This document shows, in pieces, positions 45,514 to 55,900 of a DNA stretch of 64,000 nt. The stretch comes from an uncultured Oscillatoriales cyanobacterium (GTDB lineage Bacteria > Cyanobacteriota > Cyanobacteriia > Cyanobacteriales > Microcoleaceae). Numbering within the stretch: the stretch's first letter is position 1; each line of letters opens with the position of its first letter. The notes beneath the pieces are model-generated. The model was not told where the DNA came from. It saw only the letters and a list, made by a program, of their open reading frames with translations, and did no database searches. The stretch lies in contig CAITND010000187.1 in NCBI GenBank assembly GCA_903893625.1, positions 20,659 through 84,658 of the forward strand, read 5' to 3'. Both the position numbers and the translations under genes were made by a program.

Positions 45514-45669
45514 ATGTTAGAAAAATTATTGTTAGCGGCTTTTATCACATTGTCTCTTCATTTACAATTTGGCGTAAACTGGTTAAGCTCGAAACCAGCA
45601 TCCTCAACCGGGATCGCATTGCAAATGGATATGGGAAGAATTGTTCTGTCTCAAAAAATCATCAAGTAG
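45514..45669 (+). CDS. Small hydrophobic protein, 51 aa
   Basis: A 51-codon frame with a strong ribosome site (GGGGGAG, seven bases before the ATG). The product begins MLEKLLLAAFITLSLHLQF, a single hydrophobic segment, followed by a polar tail ending in SQKIIK. It resembles small single-span membrane proteins, but I recognise no family. The spacing and ribosome site are the main support. Confidence 0.5.
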   Translation: MLEKLLLAAFITLSLHLQFGVNWLSSKPASSTGIALQMDMGRIVLSQKIIK

Positions 45670-45707
45670 AGTTTGTTAACTCAAGCTCTGATTAGAGATC
45701 AGACAAT

Positions 45708-45728
45708 CCTCTATCGAGCAGATAGAGG
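45708..45728 (+). terminator. Perfect 8-bp hairpin after the 51-aa frame
   Basis: CCTCTATC and GATAGAGG pair around a 5-nt loop (GAGCA), 38 bp after the small frame's stop. There is no strong T run, so a stabilising or weak terminator role is possible. Confidence 0.4.
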
Positions 45729-45821
45729 TTCCCTAAACAACGAATTAATTTAGATGAAATTTTTCTCATCAAGATTTCATAACCCGTTCACCCTTAATCG
45801 TTACTATCACCAGTAGAGTTA

Positions 45822-46382
45822 GTGATTTGTGCATCTAGTCTCACGCTCACTGGAGTTTTAATTAACCATATTGATGCTAACTTGATCAAAAATAGTTGCT
45901 TTGCAATTAATTTATCAAAGCACAGCTTGAATAAAGTTGATTTCGTGAGTACAATTCATGAAAAATTAAATCAGCTAGAAATTTCTCCTGAATTCATCTG
46001 TTTTGAAATTACTGAAACAGTGGCTTTATCTAATTTAGAAATTGCGTCTGATTTAATTACCTATCTTCAAAGTTTAGGCTATTACTTTACTTTGGATGAT
46101 TTTGGTCGAGGATTATCTTCTTTATCCTATCTCCAGCATTTACCTGTCGATTATATCAAAATTCCAGGGATTTTTATTAGAAATATGCTGAGTGACCCAA
46201 CGGATAGAAGCATTGTAGAAATGATTCATTACTTGGGTCAAAAAATGGGATTAAAAACCATTGCTGAAGACGTAGAAACTGAAGCCATTTTTCAGCAAGT
46301 TAAAGCCATTGGGATCGACTACGCTCAAGGGTATTATCTCAGTAAGCCTCAACCCTTTGAGCAGGTTTTAACTCAACCGTAA
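45822..46382 (+). pseudogene. EAL-domain (c-di-GMP phosphodiesterase) fragment lacking its N-terminal part
   Basis: The 186-aa frame carries the C-terminal two thirds of an EAL domain: 'AINLSKHSL', 'ICFEITETVALSN', 'LDDFGRGLSSLSYL', 'VDYIKIPG', 'TIAEDVET' and 'AQGYYLSKP'. The founding E-A-L segment, which supplies a metal ligand, is missing, as are any GGDEF or sensory domains. The usual A-E-G-V-E-T has become AEDVET. The frame opens with a GTG and no ribosome site. It is most likely a relic of a longer GGDEF-EAL gene with no catalytic ability. Confidence 0.75.
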
Positions 46383-46467
46383 ACAAGAGAAAATGATCAG
46401 AGTGTGTGATCAAGTTCCAGCTTCTTGAACCCCCCGAAATGTTAAATCCTCTTTTGATGAAATCAAT

Positions 46468-46492
46468 GGTGCGTGCGCGTTGCTTACGCACC
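46468..46492. repeat. Palindromic repeat GGTGCGT...ACGCACC
   Basis: A 7-bp inverted repeat around an 11-nt loop followed by CTACAAA, between the EAL fragment and the sufS stop. The related sequence GCGGATCTTACGCACTCTACAA occurs near 41469-41490, so this is a dispersed repeat. Confidence 0.6.
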
Positions 46493-46503
46493 CTACAAAT
46501 CTT

Positions 46504-47766
46504 TTAATTCATCATTTGTTTAAAAAATGCGATCGCATCTTTTAACGCCACAATAAATACATCAATTTCTGCTTTAGTATTGTAGAAATATAAACTCGCT
46601 CTGGCGGTAGCATTAACCCCTAAATAGCGATGTAAAGGTTGGGTGCAATGATGTCCTGAACGAATGGCAACCCCCCCATCATCTAACATCGTTGATAAAT
46701 CATTGGCGTGAATACCCTCAGCACTAAAAGACGCTAAGGCGGCTCTCCCTTCTCCCTGAGCATTGGGTAGGGGGCCATAGAGTTTTAATTCGGGAATTTC
46801 TCGCAATCTTTCAAATAAATAAGCGGTCAATTCATGTTCATAGGCTGTGATTTTATCCATACCAATTGACATTAAATAATCGATAGCTGCCCCTAATGCG
46901 ATCGCTTCTCCAATAGCGGGAGTTCCGGCTTCAAATTTATGGGGTAATGCTCCCACTGTAAAATGATCTAAAAATACCTCATCAATCATTTCTCCACCTC
47001 CAAAAAACGGTGGCATGGCTTCTAATACCTCTAATTTGCCATATAAAAAGCCGATCCCCGTAGGAGCGCACATTTTATGACCGGATGCCACTAACCAATC
47101 ACAATCAATTTTCTGCACGTCTAAGGGCGTATGGGGCGCACTTTGACACGCATCTATTAATACTTTTGCGCCGTATTCGTGAGCAATTTGAGTAATTTCT
47201 TCAATAGGATTAATACAACCCAATGTATTAGAAATATGCACAACAGCGACTAATTTTGTTTGGTCTGAAATTAAGGTTTTAAACTGTTCTAAATCGAATT
47301 CTTGAGTTTCCGTTAATTCCACAAACTTGATCACAGCACCCGTTTTTTGGGCTACCATTTGCCAAGGAACTAAATTACTATGATGTTCCATGACACTGAG
47401 AATAATTTCATCTCCTGGTTTTAAGGTATTTAATCCCCAAGAATAGGCAACAAGATTAATGGCTTCACTAGCATTGCGGGTATAGACAATTTCTTGATAG
47501 GATTTAGCATTAATAAATTGAGCGACTTTTACCCTAGCGGCTTCATAAGCATCCGTTGCTTTTGCGCTTAAGGCATGAACCCCCCGATGCACATTAGAAT
47601 TATACTTTTGATAATAATCTTGAAGCGCATTTAATACCGCTAACGGTTTTTGAGAGGTGGCTGCATTATCTAAATATACTAAGGGTTGACCGTTGATTTC
47701 TTGATGTAAAATTGGGAAATCTTGACGGACGGTTTCAGCGAGTGTTTTTTCTTGAGTTAACATCAT
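46504..47766 (-). CDS. sufS: Cysteine desulfurase SufS
   Basis: Group II PLP cysteine desulfurase that supplies sulfur to the SufBCD scaffold. The 420-aa protein has the PLP lysine in '[13 protein letters not shown]' and the catalytic Cys374 in '[11 protein letters not shown]', the short-loop arrangement of SufS. It is last in the sufBCDS operon. I chose the tandem ATGs at 47763-47766, preceded by an AAGGA; the longer frame to 47838 runs through the AGAAACC palindromes. Confidence 0.97.
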   Translation of the reverse strand: MMLTQEKTLAETVRQDFPILHQEINGQPLVYLDNAATSQKPLAVLNALQDYYQKYNSNVHRGVHALSAKATDAYEAARVKVAQFINAKSYQEIVYTRNASEAINLVAYSWGLNTLKPGDEIILSVMEHHSNLVPWQMVAQKTGAVIKFVELTETQEFDLEQFKTLISDQTKLVAVVHISNTLGCINPIEEITQIAHEYGAKVLIDACQSAPHTPLDVQKIDCDWLVASGHKMCAPTGIGFLYGKLEVLEAMPPFFGGGEMIDEVFLDHFTVGALPHKFEAGTPAIGEAIALGAAIDYLMSIGMDKITAYEHELTAYLFERLREIPELKLYGPLPNAQGEGRAALASFSAEGIHANDLSTMLDDGGVAIRSGHHCTQPLHRYLGVNATARASLYFYNTKAEIDVFIVALKDAIAFFKQMMN

Positions 47767-47801
47767 TTTGAATATCCTTAAATCTAATTTGAGACTTACA
47801 T

Positions 47802-47869
47802 AGAAACCGGGTTTCTGAAGTAAAAATATTGATTTCATCCCTTAAATCAGGATGAGAAACCCGGTTTCT
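47802..47869. repeat. Pair of AGAAACC-x-GGTTTCT palindromes between sufD and sufS
   Basis: Two near-perfect 15-bp palindromes, AGAAACCGGGTTTCT (47802-47816) and AGAAACCCGGTTTCT (47855-47869), lie ~40 bp apart in the intergenic gap and can also pair with each other. This is a dispersed repeat family with a degenerate copy at 42645-42684. As a transcribed element it could attenuate or stabilise the operon mRNA between sufD and sufS. Confidence 0.8.
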
Positions 47870-47873
47870 GGGG

Positions 47874-49253
47874 TTAACTAAACTCTGTGCGACAAGAAAC
47901 GCAACGGGATAAGACCTGTTTTAACGTTTCTGATGGTAATTCGGCTAGAATTTCTGCCGCGAAAGCATCAATTAACAGGTGACGACTCATCAGTTCACTT
48001 AACCCTCGACTTCGCAAATAGAAGACTTCATCTTCTTCTAATTGACTGACAGTTGCGCCATGGGAACATTTAACATTGTCCGCCACAATTTCTAACTGGG
48101 GTTTAGTGTCTATTCTTCCTTTTGAAGATAGCAATAAATTCCGACTCAATTGATTGGCATTTGTGAACTGTGCCGTTTGGGGTACAAATACTTTACCATT
48201 AAAAATGCCATGCGCCTTGTCGTCAATAATACATTTATGGACTTGATTAAATGTACCATGTTGATGATTCAGCATCATGGAACTGTGGGTATCCGCTAAC
48301 TGTTCACCGCCAATTAATGTTAATCCATTCAGGGTGGTTTCGGTTCCATCTCCCCGTTGATAAACTTCTAAGTTGTGGCGAGATAGTTTAGATCCTAAAC
48401 TAATAGCATGACAAGTATATCGGCTATTTCGACCTTGGAAAACAGTATTTTTGCCAATATGAAATGCTGTTCCTGCACCACGTTGTACCCTTGTATGATT
48501 GACTTCAGCGTTTTCTTCTAAGAAAATTTCGGTGACAGCATTGGTAAAATAGGGTTGTACTTTTACCCGATCTGAACATCCGATAATTTCGGCGATGGCA
48601 TAATGTTCAATTAAGGTAGTTGAACTTCCGGTTTCTGCTACAATTAAGGTGCGGGGTTGATTGATCACCGGAAGATTATCCGGTAAAGCAATGAATAATA
48701 AATGAATCGGGTCTTCAAGGATTTTATTCTTTTCAACCCAAAGAACGGCGACATCATTTAACCCGGTGGTATTCAGAGTTGAAAAAACGTCTTGATTTCC
48801 TTGTTGTTGACTGAGATAGTTGGGAAGACGATCTCGAAATTGTTCAGGAAGTTGTGCTAAATTACCAATAAAAACACCCTCTGGGATTTCTTCAATATCT
48901 GAAAGATGGGGTGCATAAATCCCATTGACAAATACAATCCGTTTGTGTTCAGCTTCTGGTAATATTAAAGAGGCGATCGCTTCCGGTTCTAAGTCTACAA
49001 AATTAGCGACTTGAAAGCGATGTTCTAATAATGGGGATAAATCGGTAAACCGCCATTCTTCGTCCCGTTGGGTGGGGATTTCTAATTCTTTCACCCAAGT
49101 TAACGCATGATCTCGAATAGTTTGCAGTTGAATAGCAATTTTAGACCCAAGGGAATATTGAGAAGACTGTTGAGAAAGTCCGGTTTGAATTTCTGCTAAC
49201 AGATGGTTTAAATAGGATACTTCCCGTTTTTCTGTGATTGTAATATTGTTCAT
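47874..49253 (-). CDS. sufD: Fe-S scaffold subunit SufD
   Basis: A 459-aa partner of SufB and SufC in the SufBC2D complex that assembles iron-sulfur clusters. The right-handed beta-helix core typical of SufB/D is visible in the middle ('ETTLNGLTLIGGEQLADTHS'), and the C-terminus has 'CSHGATVSQLEEDEVFYLRS', the conserved SufD histidine region. Start ATG overlaps the sufC stop (TAATG), implying translational coupling. Confidence 0.96.
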   Translation of the reverse strand: MNNITITEKREVSYLNHLLAEIQTGLSQQSSQYSLGSKIAIQLQTIRDHALTWVKELEIPTQRDEEWRFTDLSPLLEHRFQVANFVDLEPEAIASLILPEAEHKRIVFVNGIYAPHLSDIEEIPEGVFIGNLAQLPEQFRDRLPNYLSQQQGNQDVFSTLNTTGLNDVAVLWVEKNKILEDPIHLLFIALPDNLPVINQPRTLIVAETGSSTTLIEHYAIAEIIGCSDRVKVQPYFTNAVTEIFLEENAEVNHTRVQRGAGTAFHIGKNTVFQGRNSRYTCHAISLGSKLSRHNLEVYQRGDGTETTLNGLTLIGGEQLADTHSSMMLNHQHGTFNQVHKCIIDDKAHGIFNGKVFVPQTAQFTNANQLSRNLLLSSKGRIDTKPQLEIVADNVKCSHGATVSQLEEDEVFYLRSRGLSELMSRHLLIDAFAAEILAELPSETLKQVLSRCVSCRTEFS

Positions 49254-50035
49254 TAAACCCCCACCATTGACGCAGCAACAACATCATCATAGCCTTGTTC
49301 TTCCAGTTCTAAGGCGAGTTCTTTTGTGCCTGTTTTAATAATCCTTCCATCCGACACAACATGAACATAATCCGGCACAATATAATCGAGTAACCGTTGA
49401 TAGTGAGTAATCAATAACATGGCGTTATTTTCATTAGCTAATTGATTAACTCCACTGGCCACAATTCGCAACGCATCAATATCTAAACCGGAATCTGTTT
49501 CATCTAAAATCGCTAATTTTGGTTGTAATAACGCCATTTGTAAAATTTCATTGCGTTTTTTCTCTCCCCCAGAAAATCCTTGGTTCACGCTGCGTTCTAA
49601 AAATTCATCCCGCATTTTAACAATATCTAGTTTTTCTCGGACTAATTCATCAAAATCAAAGGCATCTAATTCTTCTAATCCTTTGTATTTTTGATGAGCA
49701 TTATAGGCTACTCTCAAAAAGTCTAAATTACTTACCCCAGGAATTTCAATTGGATATTGAAATGCCAAGAAAATTCCGGCTAAAGCCCGTTCTTCTGGTT
49801 TTAATTCCAATAAATTTTGACCTAAAAAACTAACTTCTCCTCCGGTGACTTCGTAGCTAGGATGTCCGCTTAAAACCTTAGAAAAAGTGCTTTTTCCCGA
49901 ACCATTTAAACCCATAATAGCATGAATTTCTCCGGCTTTTACTTCTAAATTAAAGCCTTTGAGGATTTCTTTATTGTCAATATTAGCCGTTAAATTTTTA
50001 ACGGATAGAATAATTTCGCTGTTTTCTTTAATCAT
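49253..50035 (-). CDS. sufC: Fe-S assembly ATPase SufC
   Basis: ABC-type ATPase of the Suf complex, 260 aa. Walker A is GLNGSGKST, the signature is [10 protein letters not shown] and Walker B is [12 protein letters not shown], all in family-typical positions and wording. It lies between sufB and sufD on the same strand. Confidence 0.98.
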   Translation of the reverse strand: MIKENSEIILSVKNLTANIDNKEILKGFNLEVKAGEIHAIMGLNGSGKSTFSKVLSGHPSYEVTGGEVSFLGQNLLELKPEERALAGIFLAFQYPIEIPGVSNLDFLRVAYNAHQKYKGLEELDAFDFDELVREKLDIVKMRDEFLERSVNQGFSGGEKKRNEILQMALLQPKLAILDETDSGLDIDALRIVASGVNQLANENNAMLLITHYQRLLDYIVPDYVHVVSDGRIIKTGTKELALELEEQGYDDVVAASMVGV

Positions 50036-50081
50036 GGTTGTGATTTGTGAGATTTACGAAGTCTGGGTTTTATTTCTTCCA

Positions 50082-50114
50082 TTGATAACTGATAACTGAT
50101 AACTGATAACTGAT
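50082..50114. repeat. Short tandem repeat TGATAAC between sufC and sufB
   Basis: About four and a half TGATAAC units fill the gap just after the sufB stop. The unit is the complement of the TTATCAG array between fabH and fabD. Confidence 0.85.
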
Positions 50115-51550
50115 TAACCAACGGTTCCTTCTAATTTCAAGCTCAATAATTTATCAGCTTCGACGGCAAATTCCATCGGCAATTTACTGAACACATCTTT
50201 ACAGAAACCGCTAATCATCATTGACACAGCATTTTCGGCGGAAATTCCCCGTTGGGAAAAATAGAAAAGTTGGTCTTCTCCAATTTTAGAAGTAGACGCT
50301 TCATGTTCAACTTTAGCACTATTATTTTCCACTTGAATATAGGGAAAAGTATTAGCTTGCGCCCTATCTCCAATTAACATAGAATCACATTGAGAATAGT
50401 TTCTCGCGCCTGCGGCTTTCGGCCCCATTTTGACTAAACCCCGATAACTATTGGAGGATTTCCCAGCAGAAATTCCTTTAGAAATAATCGTGCTCCGGGT
50501 ATTTTTGCCAATATGGATCATTTTAGTTCCGGTGTCCGCCTGTTGTTTATTATTAGTCAGCGCAACGGAATAAAATTCACCCACAGAATTATCCCCAACT
50601 AATAGACAACTGGGATATTTCCAAGTAATAGCAGACCCGGTTTCTACCTGTGTCCAAGAAATCTTAGAATTGACTCCTTTACATAATCCCCGTTTGGTGA
50701 CAAAGTTGTAAATTCCGCCCTTGCCTTCTTCATCTCCGGCGTACCAATTTTGCACCGTTGAATATTTGATTTCGGCATTATCTAAAGTTACCAATTCTAC
50801 TACAGCCGCGTGCAGTTGATTCGTGTCAAACATCGGAGCCGTACAGCCTTCTAAATAAGTGACAGAACTACCTGCTTCTGCTACAATTAAGGTGCGTTCA
50901 AACTGTCCCGAATCTCCGTTATTAATCCGAAAATAGGTAGACAAATCCATCGGACATTGAACGTCTTTAGGAATATAAACAAATGACCCATCACTAAACA
51001 CGGCAGAATTCAACGCGGCGAAGAAATTATCGCTAATGGGAACCACACTACCCAAATATTTTTCAATCAGTTCAGGATGTTCTTTAACTGCTTCCGAAAT
51101 TGAACAAAAAATCACCCCATCTTCAGCTAATTTTTCTTTAAAGGTTGTGGCAATAGAAACACTATCAAAAACAGCATCCACCGCCACATTAGAAAGACGT
51201 TTTTGTTCGCTTAAGGGAATACCTAATTTTTCAAAGGTTTCTAATAAAGTGGGGTCAACTTCTTCTAAACTTGCTTTTTTGTTTTCAACTTTGGGTGCGG
51301 AATAGTAGATAATAGATTGATAGTCAATGGCCGGATAATTGACATGGGGCCAGGTGGGTTCTGCCATTTTTAGCCATTGTCGATAAGCTCGCAGACGGAA
51401 GTTGAGCATGAATTCTGGCTCGTTTTTTTTAGCTGAAATCAGGCGAACAATCTCCTCACTGAGTCCACGAGGTATGGTGTCTGACTCAATATCAGTGACA
51501 AAGCCGTATTTGTACGGTTGGTTGACCAGGGTTTTAACGGAAGCACTCAT
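50114..51550 (-). CDS. sufB: Fe-S scaffold subunit SufB
   Basis: A 478-aa core scaffold of the Suf machinery, first gene of the operon. Typical SufB segments are '[19 protein letters not shown]' at the N-terminus, '[18 protein letters not shown]' in the middle, '[17 protein letters not shown]' with the conserved cysteine, and '[19 protein letters not shown]' near the C-terminus. The operon is divergent from sufR and its promoter lies between them. Confidence 0.98.
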   Translation of the reverse strand: MSASVKTLVNQPYKYGFVTDIESDTIPRGLSEEIVRLISAKKNEPEFMLNFRLRAYRQWLKMAEPTWPHVNYPAIDYQSIIYYSAPKVENKKASLEEVDPTLLETFEKLGIPLSEQKRLSNVAVDAVFDSVSIATTFKEKLAEDGVIFCSISEAVKEHPELIEKYLGSVVPISDNFFAALNSAVFSDGSFVYIPKDVQCPMDLSTYFRINNGDSGQFERTLIVAEAGSSVTYLEGCTAPMFDTNQLHAAVVELVTLDNAEIKYSTVQNWYAGDEEGKGGIYNFVTKRGLCKGVNSKISWTQVETGSAITWKYPSCLLVGDNSVGEFYSVALTNNKQQADTGTKMIHIGKNTRSTIISKGISAGKSSNSYRGLVKMGPKAAGARNYSQCDSMLIGDRAQANTFPYIQVENNSAKVEHEASTSKIGEDQLFYFSQRGISAENAVSMMISGFCKDVFSKLPMEFAVEADKLLSLKLEGTVG

Positions 51551-51616
51551 AAGCTTAAATTTAGTGTTCGATGGTTCTCAACGGATGACAGACGGGTGGT
51601 AGGATGTAGACTTAAA

Positions 51617-51630
51617 CAACAGATTTGTTA
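51617..51630. promoter_or_regulatory. Putative SufR operator 1 (CAAC-N6-GTTA)
   Basis: CAAC-AGATTT-GTTA lies in the 154-bp sufR-sufB gap inside a longer imperfect palindrome flanked by CTTAA and TTAAG (51611-51636). Synechocystis SufR binds CAAC-N6-GTTG; this differs at one base. Confidence 0.5.
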
Positions 51631-51656
51631 CTTAAGTCTATTTTAGGCTACATTAA

Positions 51657-51670
51657 CAACAAGTGTATTG
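51657..51670. promoter_or_regulatory. Putative SufR operator 2 (CAAC-N6-ATTG)
   Basis: CAAC-AAGTGT-ATTG sits 40 bp from operator 1, closer to the sufR start. It differs by one base from the CAAC-N6-GTTG consensus. Two sites in the divergent promoter match the known two-site control of suf and sufR in cyanobacteria. Confidence 0.5.
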
Positions 51671-51704
51671 TCAAAGTCCAAATTCATTAATTTTTGTTAA
51701 GACG

Positions 51705-52433
51705 ATGGCCACCACTCAGCAGCAGTCCACGAAACACGATATTCTGCAACTCCTTCTCAAGCAGGGACAGGCGACGGCCCAGGAGTTAGCAGAAACCCTT
51801 GATATTAGTCCCCAAGCCATTCGTCGCCATCTCAAAGATTTGGAAATGGAGGGGTTAATTGCCTATAACTCGGTTCAGGTGGGGATGGGACGACCTCAGC
51901 ACGTTTATGAACTGACGACTCAAGGACGGGAACATTTTCCGAACCGTTATGATGAGTTTGCGATTGCCTTCCTGGATACTTTAGCGCAAACCGTCGGACA
52001 TGAACAGGTCAGTCAAATTTTACACAAACAATGGCAACGAAAAGCCATCGAATATCGGGAAAAAGTTGGCAAGGGTTCGTTAAAAGAACGGGTGGAAAAA
52101 TTAGTGGAATTAAGAAAAGCTGAAGGGTATATGGCGGAGTGGTATTTGGTGGAGTCAGAACAACCGAATACTCAGCGAGAACGTTATATTTTAACGGAAC
52201 ATAATTGTGCAATTTCTAATGTGGCGGAATCTTTTCCCAGTGTCTGTGGTCATGAATTAGAAATGTTTGGGGCTATTTTAGAAGATTGTACGGTAGAAAG
52301 AACCCATTGGATTGTTAATGGTGAACATCGTTGTGGATATTTAATTATAGGAGGGAACAGGGAACAGGGAACAGGGAACAGGGAGGAAAAGACAGACACA
52401 AGCCTGGGTTTACTACATCAGTCTTTGTCCTAA
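51705..52433 (+). CDS. sufR: Iron-sulfur cluster biosynthesis repressor SufR
   Basis: Fe-S-sensing winged-helix repressor of the divergent sufBCDS operon. The 242-aa protein has a DeoR/ArsR-like HTH at the N-terminus ('ATAQELAETLDISPQAIRRH', near 25-45) and the C-terminal cysteine cluster in 'HNCAISN', 'SVCGHE', 'EDCTVER' and 'HRCGYL', which holds a [4Fe-4S] cluster. The final ~25 residues (from 'GNREQGTGNREE') are encoded by a GGGAACA tandem repeat and are not part of the family. Start at ATG 51705; a GTG at 51663 lies within operator 2 and is rejected. Confidence 0.96.
   Translation: MATTQQQSTKHDILQLLLKQGQATAQELAETLDISPQAIRRHLKDLEMEGLIAYNSVQVGMGRPQHVYELTTQGREHFPNRYDEFAIAFLDTLAQTVGHEQVSQILHKQWQRKAIEYREKVGKGSLKERVEKLVELRKAEGYMAEWYLVESEQPNTQRERYILTEHNCAISNVAESFPSVCGHELEMFGAILEDCTVERTHWIVNGEHRCGYLIIGGNREQGTGNREEKTDTSLGLLHQSLS
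52353..52384 (+). repeat. GGGAACA tandem repeat inside the 3' end of sufR
   Basis: Four GGGAACA units within the coding frame add a Gly-Asn-Arg-Glu-Gln-type tail to SufR after the conserved cysteine region. It is the same repeat type as the CCTGTTCC units near 45365-45390 on the other strand. Confidence 0.85.
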
Positions 52434-52475
52434 CCGTGTTGTCGCAACTGCTATATTAAATAATCAAGTAAAACT

Positions 52476-52847
52476 ATGGAATTTTTAACTGAGGACGAGG
52501 CAATTCAAGTGGATGCGGCGTTATTATCTTCTAAGGAGAAGTTTTCAACGCGGTTAGCGATTTATGCGTTACGGTGTTTAAAAGAAATTGCTAAAAACCA
52601 GGAAATCATCATTGAAAATATTAAACCAGAACAAGTTCAAGACTGGATTAAAAATGATCATAATTTTAAAGAAAAATTAGAATTAGATAGTAATTTTCAT
52701 AATTTTTTTAGTCAATTAGTGATTTCTTCATTAAAGCCTTTAAAACAGGTAGCTCAAGCCGAAAATATTCCCATTCAAGATTTAACGGTTAAACAGTTAA
52801 TTCATTGGTTTGAGCAGAAATCTAAGCAGAATTTAGAGCAAGATTGA
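52476..52847 (+). CDS. Small unknown protein, cyanobacterial
   Basis: A 123-aa, mostly helical protein that I cannot name. It starts 'MEFLTEDEAIQVDAALL' and has three similar short blocks of the type 'IKPEQVQDWI' and 'LTVKQLIHWFEQ', suggesting small DNA- or protein-binding helices. It is followed by the terminal-inverted-repeat element and island 2. Part of its sequence (FFSQLVISSLKPLKQ) recurs as a fragment at 63805-63870 beyond the island, so the gene marks the insertion site. Confidence 0.7.
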   Translation: MEFLTEDEAIQVDAALLSSKEKFSTRLAIYALRCLKEIAKNQEIIIENIKPEQVQDWIKNDHNFKEKLELDSNFHNFFSQLVISSLKPLKQVAQAENIPIQDLTVKQLIHWFEQKSKQNLEQD

Positions 52848-52851
52848 AAAC

Positions 52852-52973
52852 TATAGCAATCCTAAATAGGTTGTAATATTTTATCGTAGGGGTTTGGTCT
52901 CCAAACCCTCTTTTTTCCTGGGTTGGGAGACCAAACCCCTACAGGTTTTTATCACTCAAATAGGATTGCTATA
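52852..52973. mobile_element. Complete 122-bp MITE-like element with 13-bp terminal inverted repeats
   Basis: Perfect 13-bp terminal repeats, TATAGCAATCCTA (52852-52864) and TAGGATTGCTATA (52961-52973), bracket an inner palindrome (GTAGGGGTTTGGTCTCC... and ...CCAAACCCCTAC). There is no reading frame. Its last base is the A of the ATG of the PLD-SNF2 helicase, so it replaced or created that gene's upstream region. A truncated copy lies at 39065-39125. It could be mobilised in trans by a transposase elsewhere. Confidence 0.85.
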
Positions 52974-55900
52974 TGTCAACAAAGTTTTTCACGAATAGCG
53001 AAGAAAACACTTTAATCAAAAAGTTTGAAGGGGTTTTTACCTATAATCCCAACATTCAATATTTTGACGCTTTAGTAGGCTACTTCAGGGCATCAGGTTA
53101 TTTCAGAATCCGACCATTTTTAAACAAAGTTCCAAATATTAGAATATTGGTGGGTATCAACATTGACAAATTGCTTGCTGATGCTCACAAATCTGGGCTT
53201 GATTTTTTTAGCAATCACGAAAGAACAAAAGAAGATTTTATCAGGGAAATTCAAAAAGATATTGCACAGGCCAATTATGACAAAGACACCGAAAACGGTA
53301 TTTTACAATTTATTGACGATATAATTCAAAAGAAAATACAAGTCAAGGCACATCCCGAAAAAAAAATCCACGCCAAAGTTTATATTTTACGTCCTGAACC
53401 ATTTAATCAACATACACCTGCCACAGTAATCACAGGTTCTTCAAATCTTACGGATGCTGGACTTGGTGGAGGAAACTTTTATAATTATGAGTTCAATGTT
53501 CAACTAACAGAATATCCTGATGTTCAATTTGCTACCAAAGAATTTGAAAAACTTTGGGCTGAATCTGTTGATATATTGCCAGTTGATATTCAAGGCATCA
53601 AAAAAGAAACTTATTTGAATGAAGAAACAAGTCCCTTTGAATTATATATAAAATTGCTGACTGAATATTTTGGAAAAAATATTGATTATGACCCAGACTC
53701 AATAGGTGATTTACCTCAAAACTTTAAAAAACTTTCTTATCAAGTTGATGCCGTCAATGAAGGTTTTAATATGCTGCTAAAACACAACGGCTTTATCTTA
53801 GCTGATGTTGTGGGATTAGGTAAAACTGTTATTGCCGCCATGGTTGCCAAAAAGTTTTTAATCGAAAATGGTAGAGAGAATACAAAAATATTAGTTGTTT
53901 ATCCGCCAGCAGTTGAAAAAAACTGGAAAGACACTTTTAAGGATTTTAATATTGACAAATACACCAAGTTTATCACTAATGGAAGCCTGGAAAAAATCTT
54001 GAAACCCCATCAAGACTATTGGAAAGAAGAAGAATATGATTTAGTCATAGCTGATGAAGCACACAAGTTTCGGAATCACAAAACAGATGCTTTTAAAAAC
54101 TTACAATTAATTTGCAAAAGCCCCAGAGCAAATCAGGAGGGTTTAATCAAAGGTAGTCAGAAAAAAGTAATTTTAGTATCTGCAACACCTTTGAATAACA
54201 AACCTGATGATATTTTTTATCAAATACAGATGTTTCAGGATGCTAGACAGTCAACACTTCCTATTACAAATTTGACGGCTTTTTTTAGTCCCTTAATAGA
54301 GCAATACAAAAGTCTAAAAGGCTTTGAATTAGATGTAAACAAGCTTAGAGAGATTTATGGAAAAATTCGTAAGAATATAATTGAACCTATTACCATTCGG
54401 AGAACACGAACTGACCTGGAAAATATTGCTGAATATAAATTAGACTTAATAGCACAAGAAATCAACTTTCCAAAAGTAGAACCACCTAAAAAAGTGGAAT
54501 ATCTAATGGATGATAAACTAAATGAATTGTTTCATAAAACGGTTTTTTATCTAATAGATGAATCTCGAATAAAATACAGCCGTTACCAAGCCATTGCCGG
54601 ATTAAACCCAGAAATTCAAAGCAAGTATTACGAAAACGCAGAAACGGTTTCTAAATCCTTAGCACTTATAATGAAGACTCAGTTGATTAAAAGATTAGAA
54701 AGTAGTTTTTATGCCTTTAAAAAATCCCTAGGCAATTTTCAACAAGCCACCGACAGAATGATTGCTATGTTTGCTAATGACAAAATATTTATCGCACCGG
54801 ATACTAATGTAAACAAGCTATTAGATAAGGGTTGGAGTGATGAACAAATTGAGGAAGAAATAGAAAAATTAAGCGCGGACAATCCGAAAAACCAAACTTT
54901 TAAAAAGGCGGATTTCAAGCCAGATTTTATTGAGAATTTACAGAATGATTCTCGACTTTTACAGGAATTAGTCACAGGTTGGGCTGCTGTTGAGAATGAT
55001 CCAAAATTGGATGTGTTTATTGCACAATTAAACAAACTATTTCTTAATAAAAAGACTAATTTAGAAGGTAAGTTGGTAATATTTTCGGAGTCAAAAGATA
55101 CCGTTGACTATTTAGCCGAGGCTTTACAAAACAGAGGCATAAAAGATGTATTAGTAGTTTCGAGTAAAAACAGAAACCAATTGTATGATACGATAGTAAC
55201 TAACTTTGATGCTAACTGGGCGGAAGAAAAACAGACAAACGATTACAGTATAATTATTACTACTGAAGTTTTGGCAGAAGGAGTAAATTTGCATCGTTCT
55301 AATGTCATTATTCACTATGATACACCTTGGAACTCAACCAAACTTATGCAAAGGATTGGGCGTGTGAATCGGATTGGTACTAAAGCCAATGCTATTTATA
55401 ATTATGTTTTTTATCCTTCGGCCCAAGGCGATTCGCAAATTAAGTTAAATAAAACTGCTTTTATGAAAATTCAGGCTTTTCATACCGCATTTGGGGAGGA
55501 TAATCAAGTGTTTTCAACTGATGAAATTTTAGATGCAGTCAAACTTTTTAGCGGAACTTATAAGGAGGAACAAGACGAACGCTTAAAATTTCTTTACTTT
55601 CTCCGCAATTTCAAAAAATTAAACAAAATTTGGTTTGATAAAATTAAAAAAATGCCTTTAAAATCAAGGGCGGGAAGAAGTTCAACTAAAATTAATAAAC
55701 CTGATTTACAAAATGGCACGGTGGCATTTTTAAAGACAGATAAAAAGTTTGAATTTTATTGGGTGGATAGCAACAACCAACCCATAGAAATTACACCCAT
55801 TGAAGCATTTAAGATATTTGAAGCTAATCAAAACGAAAAAAATGTAGAATTAATTGCCAGCCATCACGAGCATATAAACAACGCGATTAAACATTTTGAA

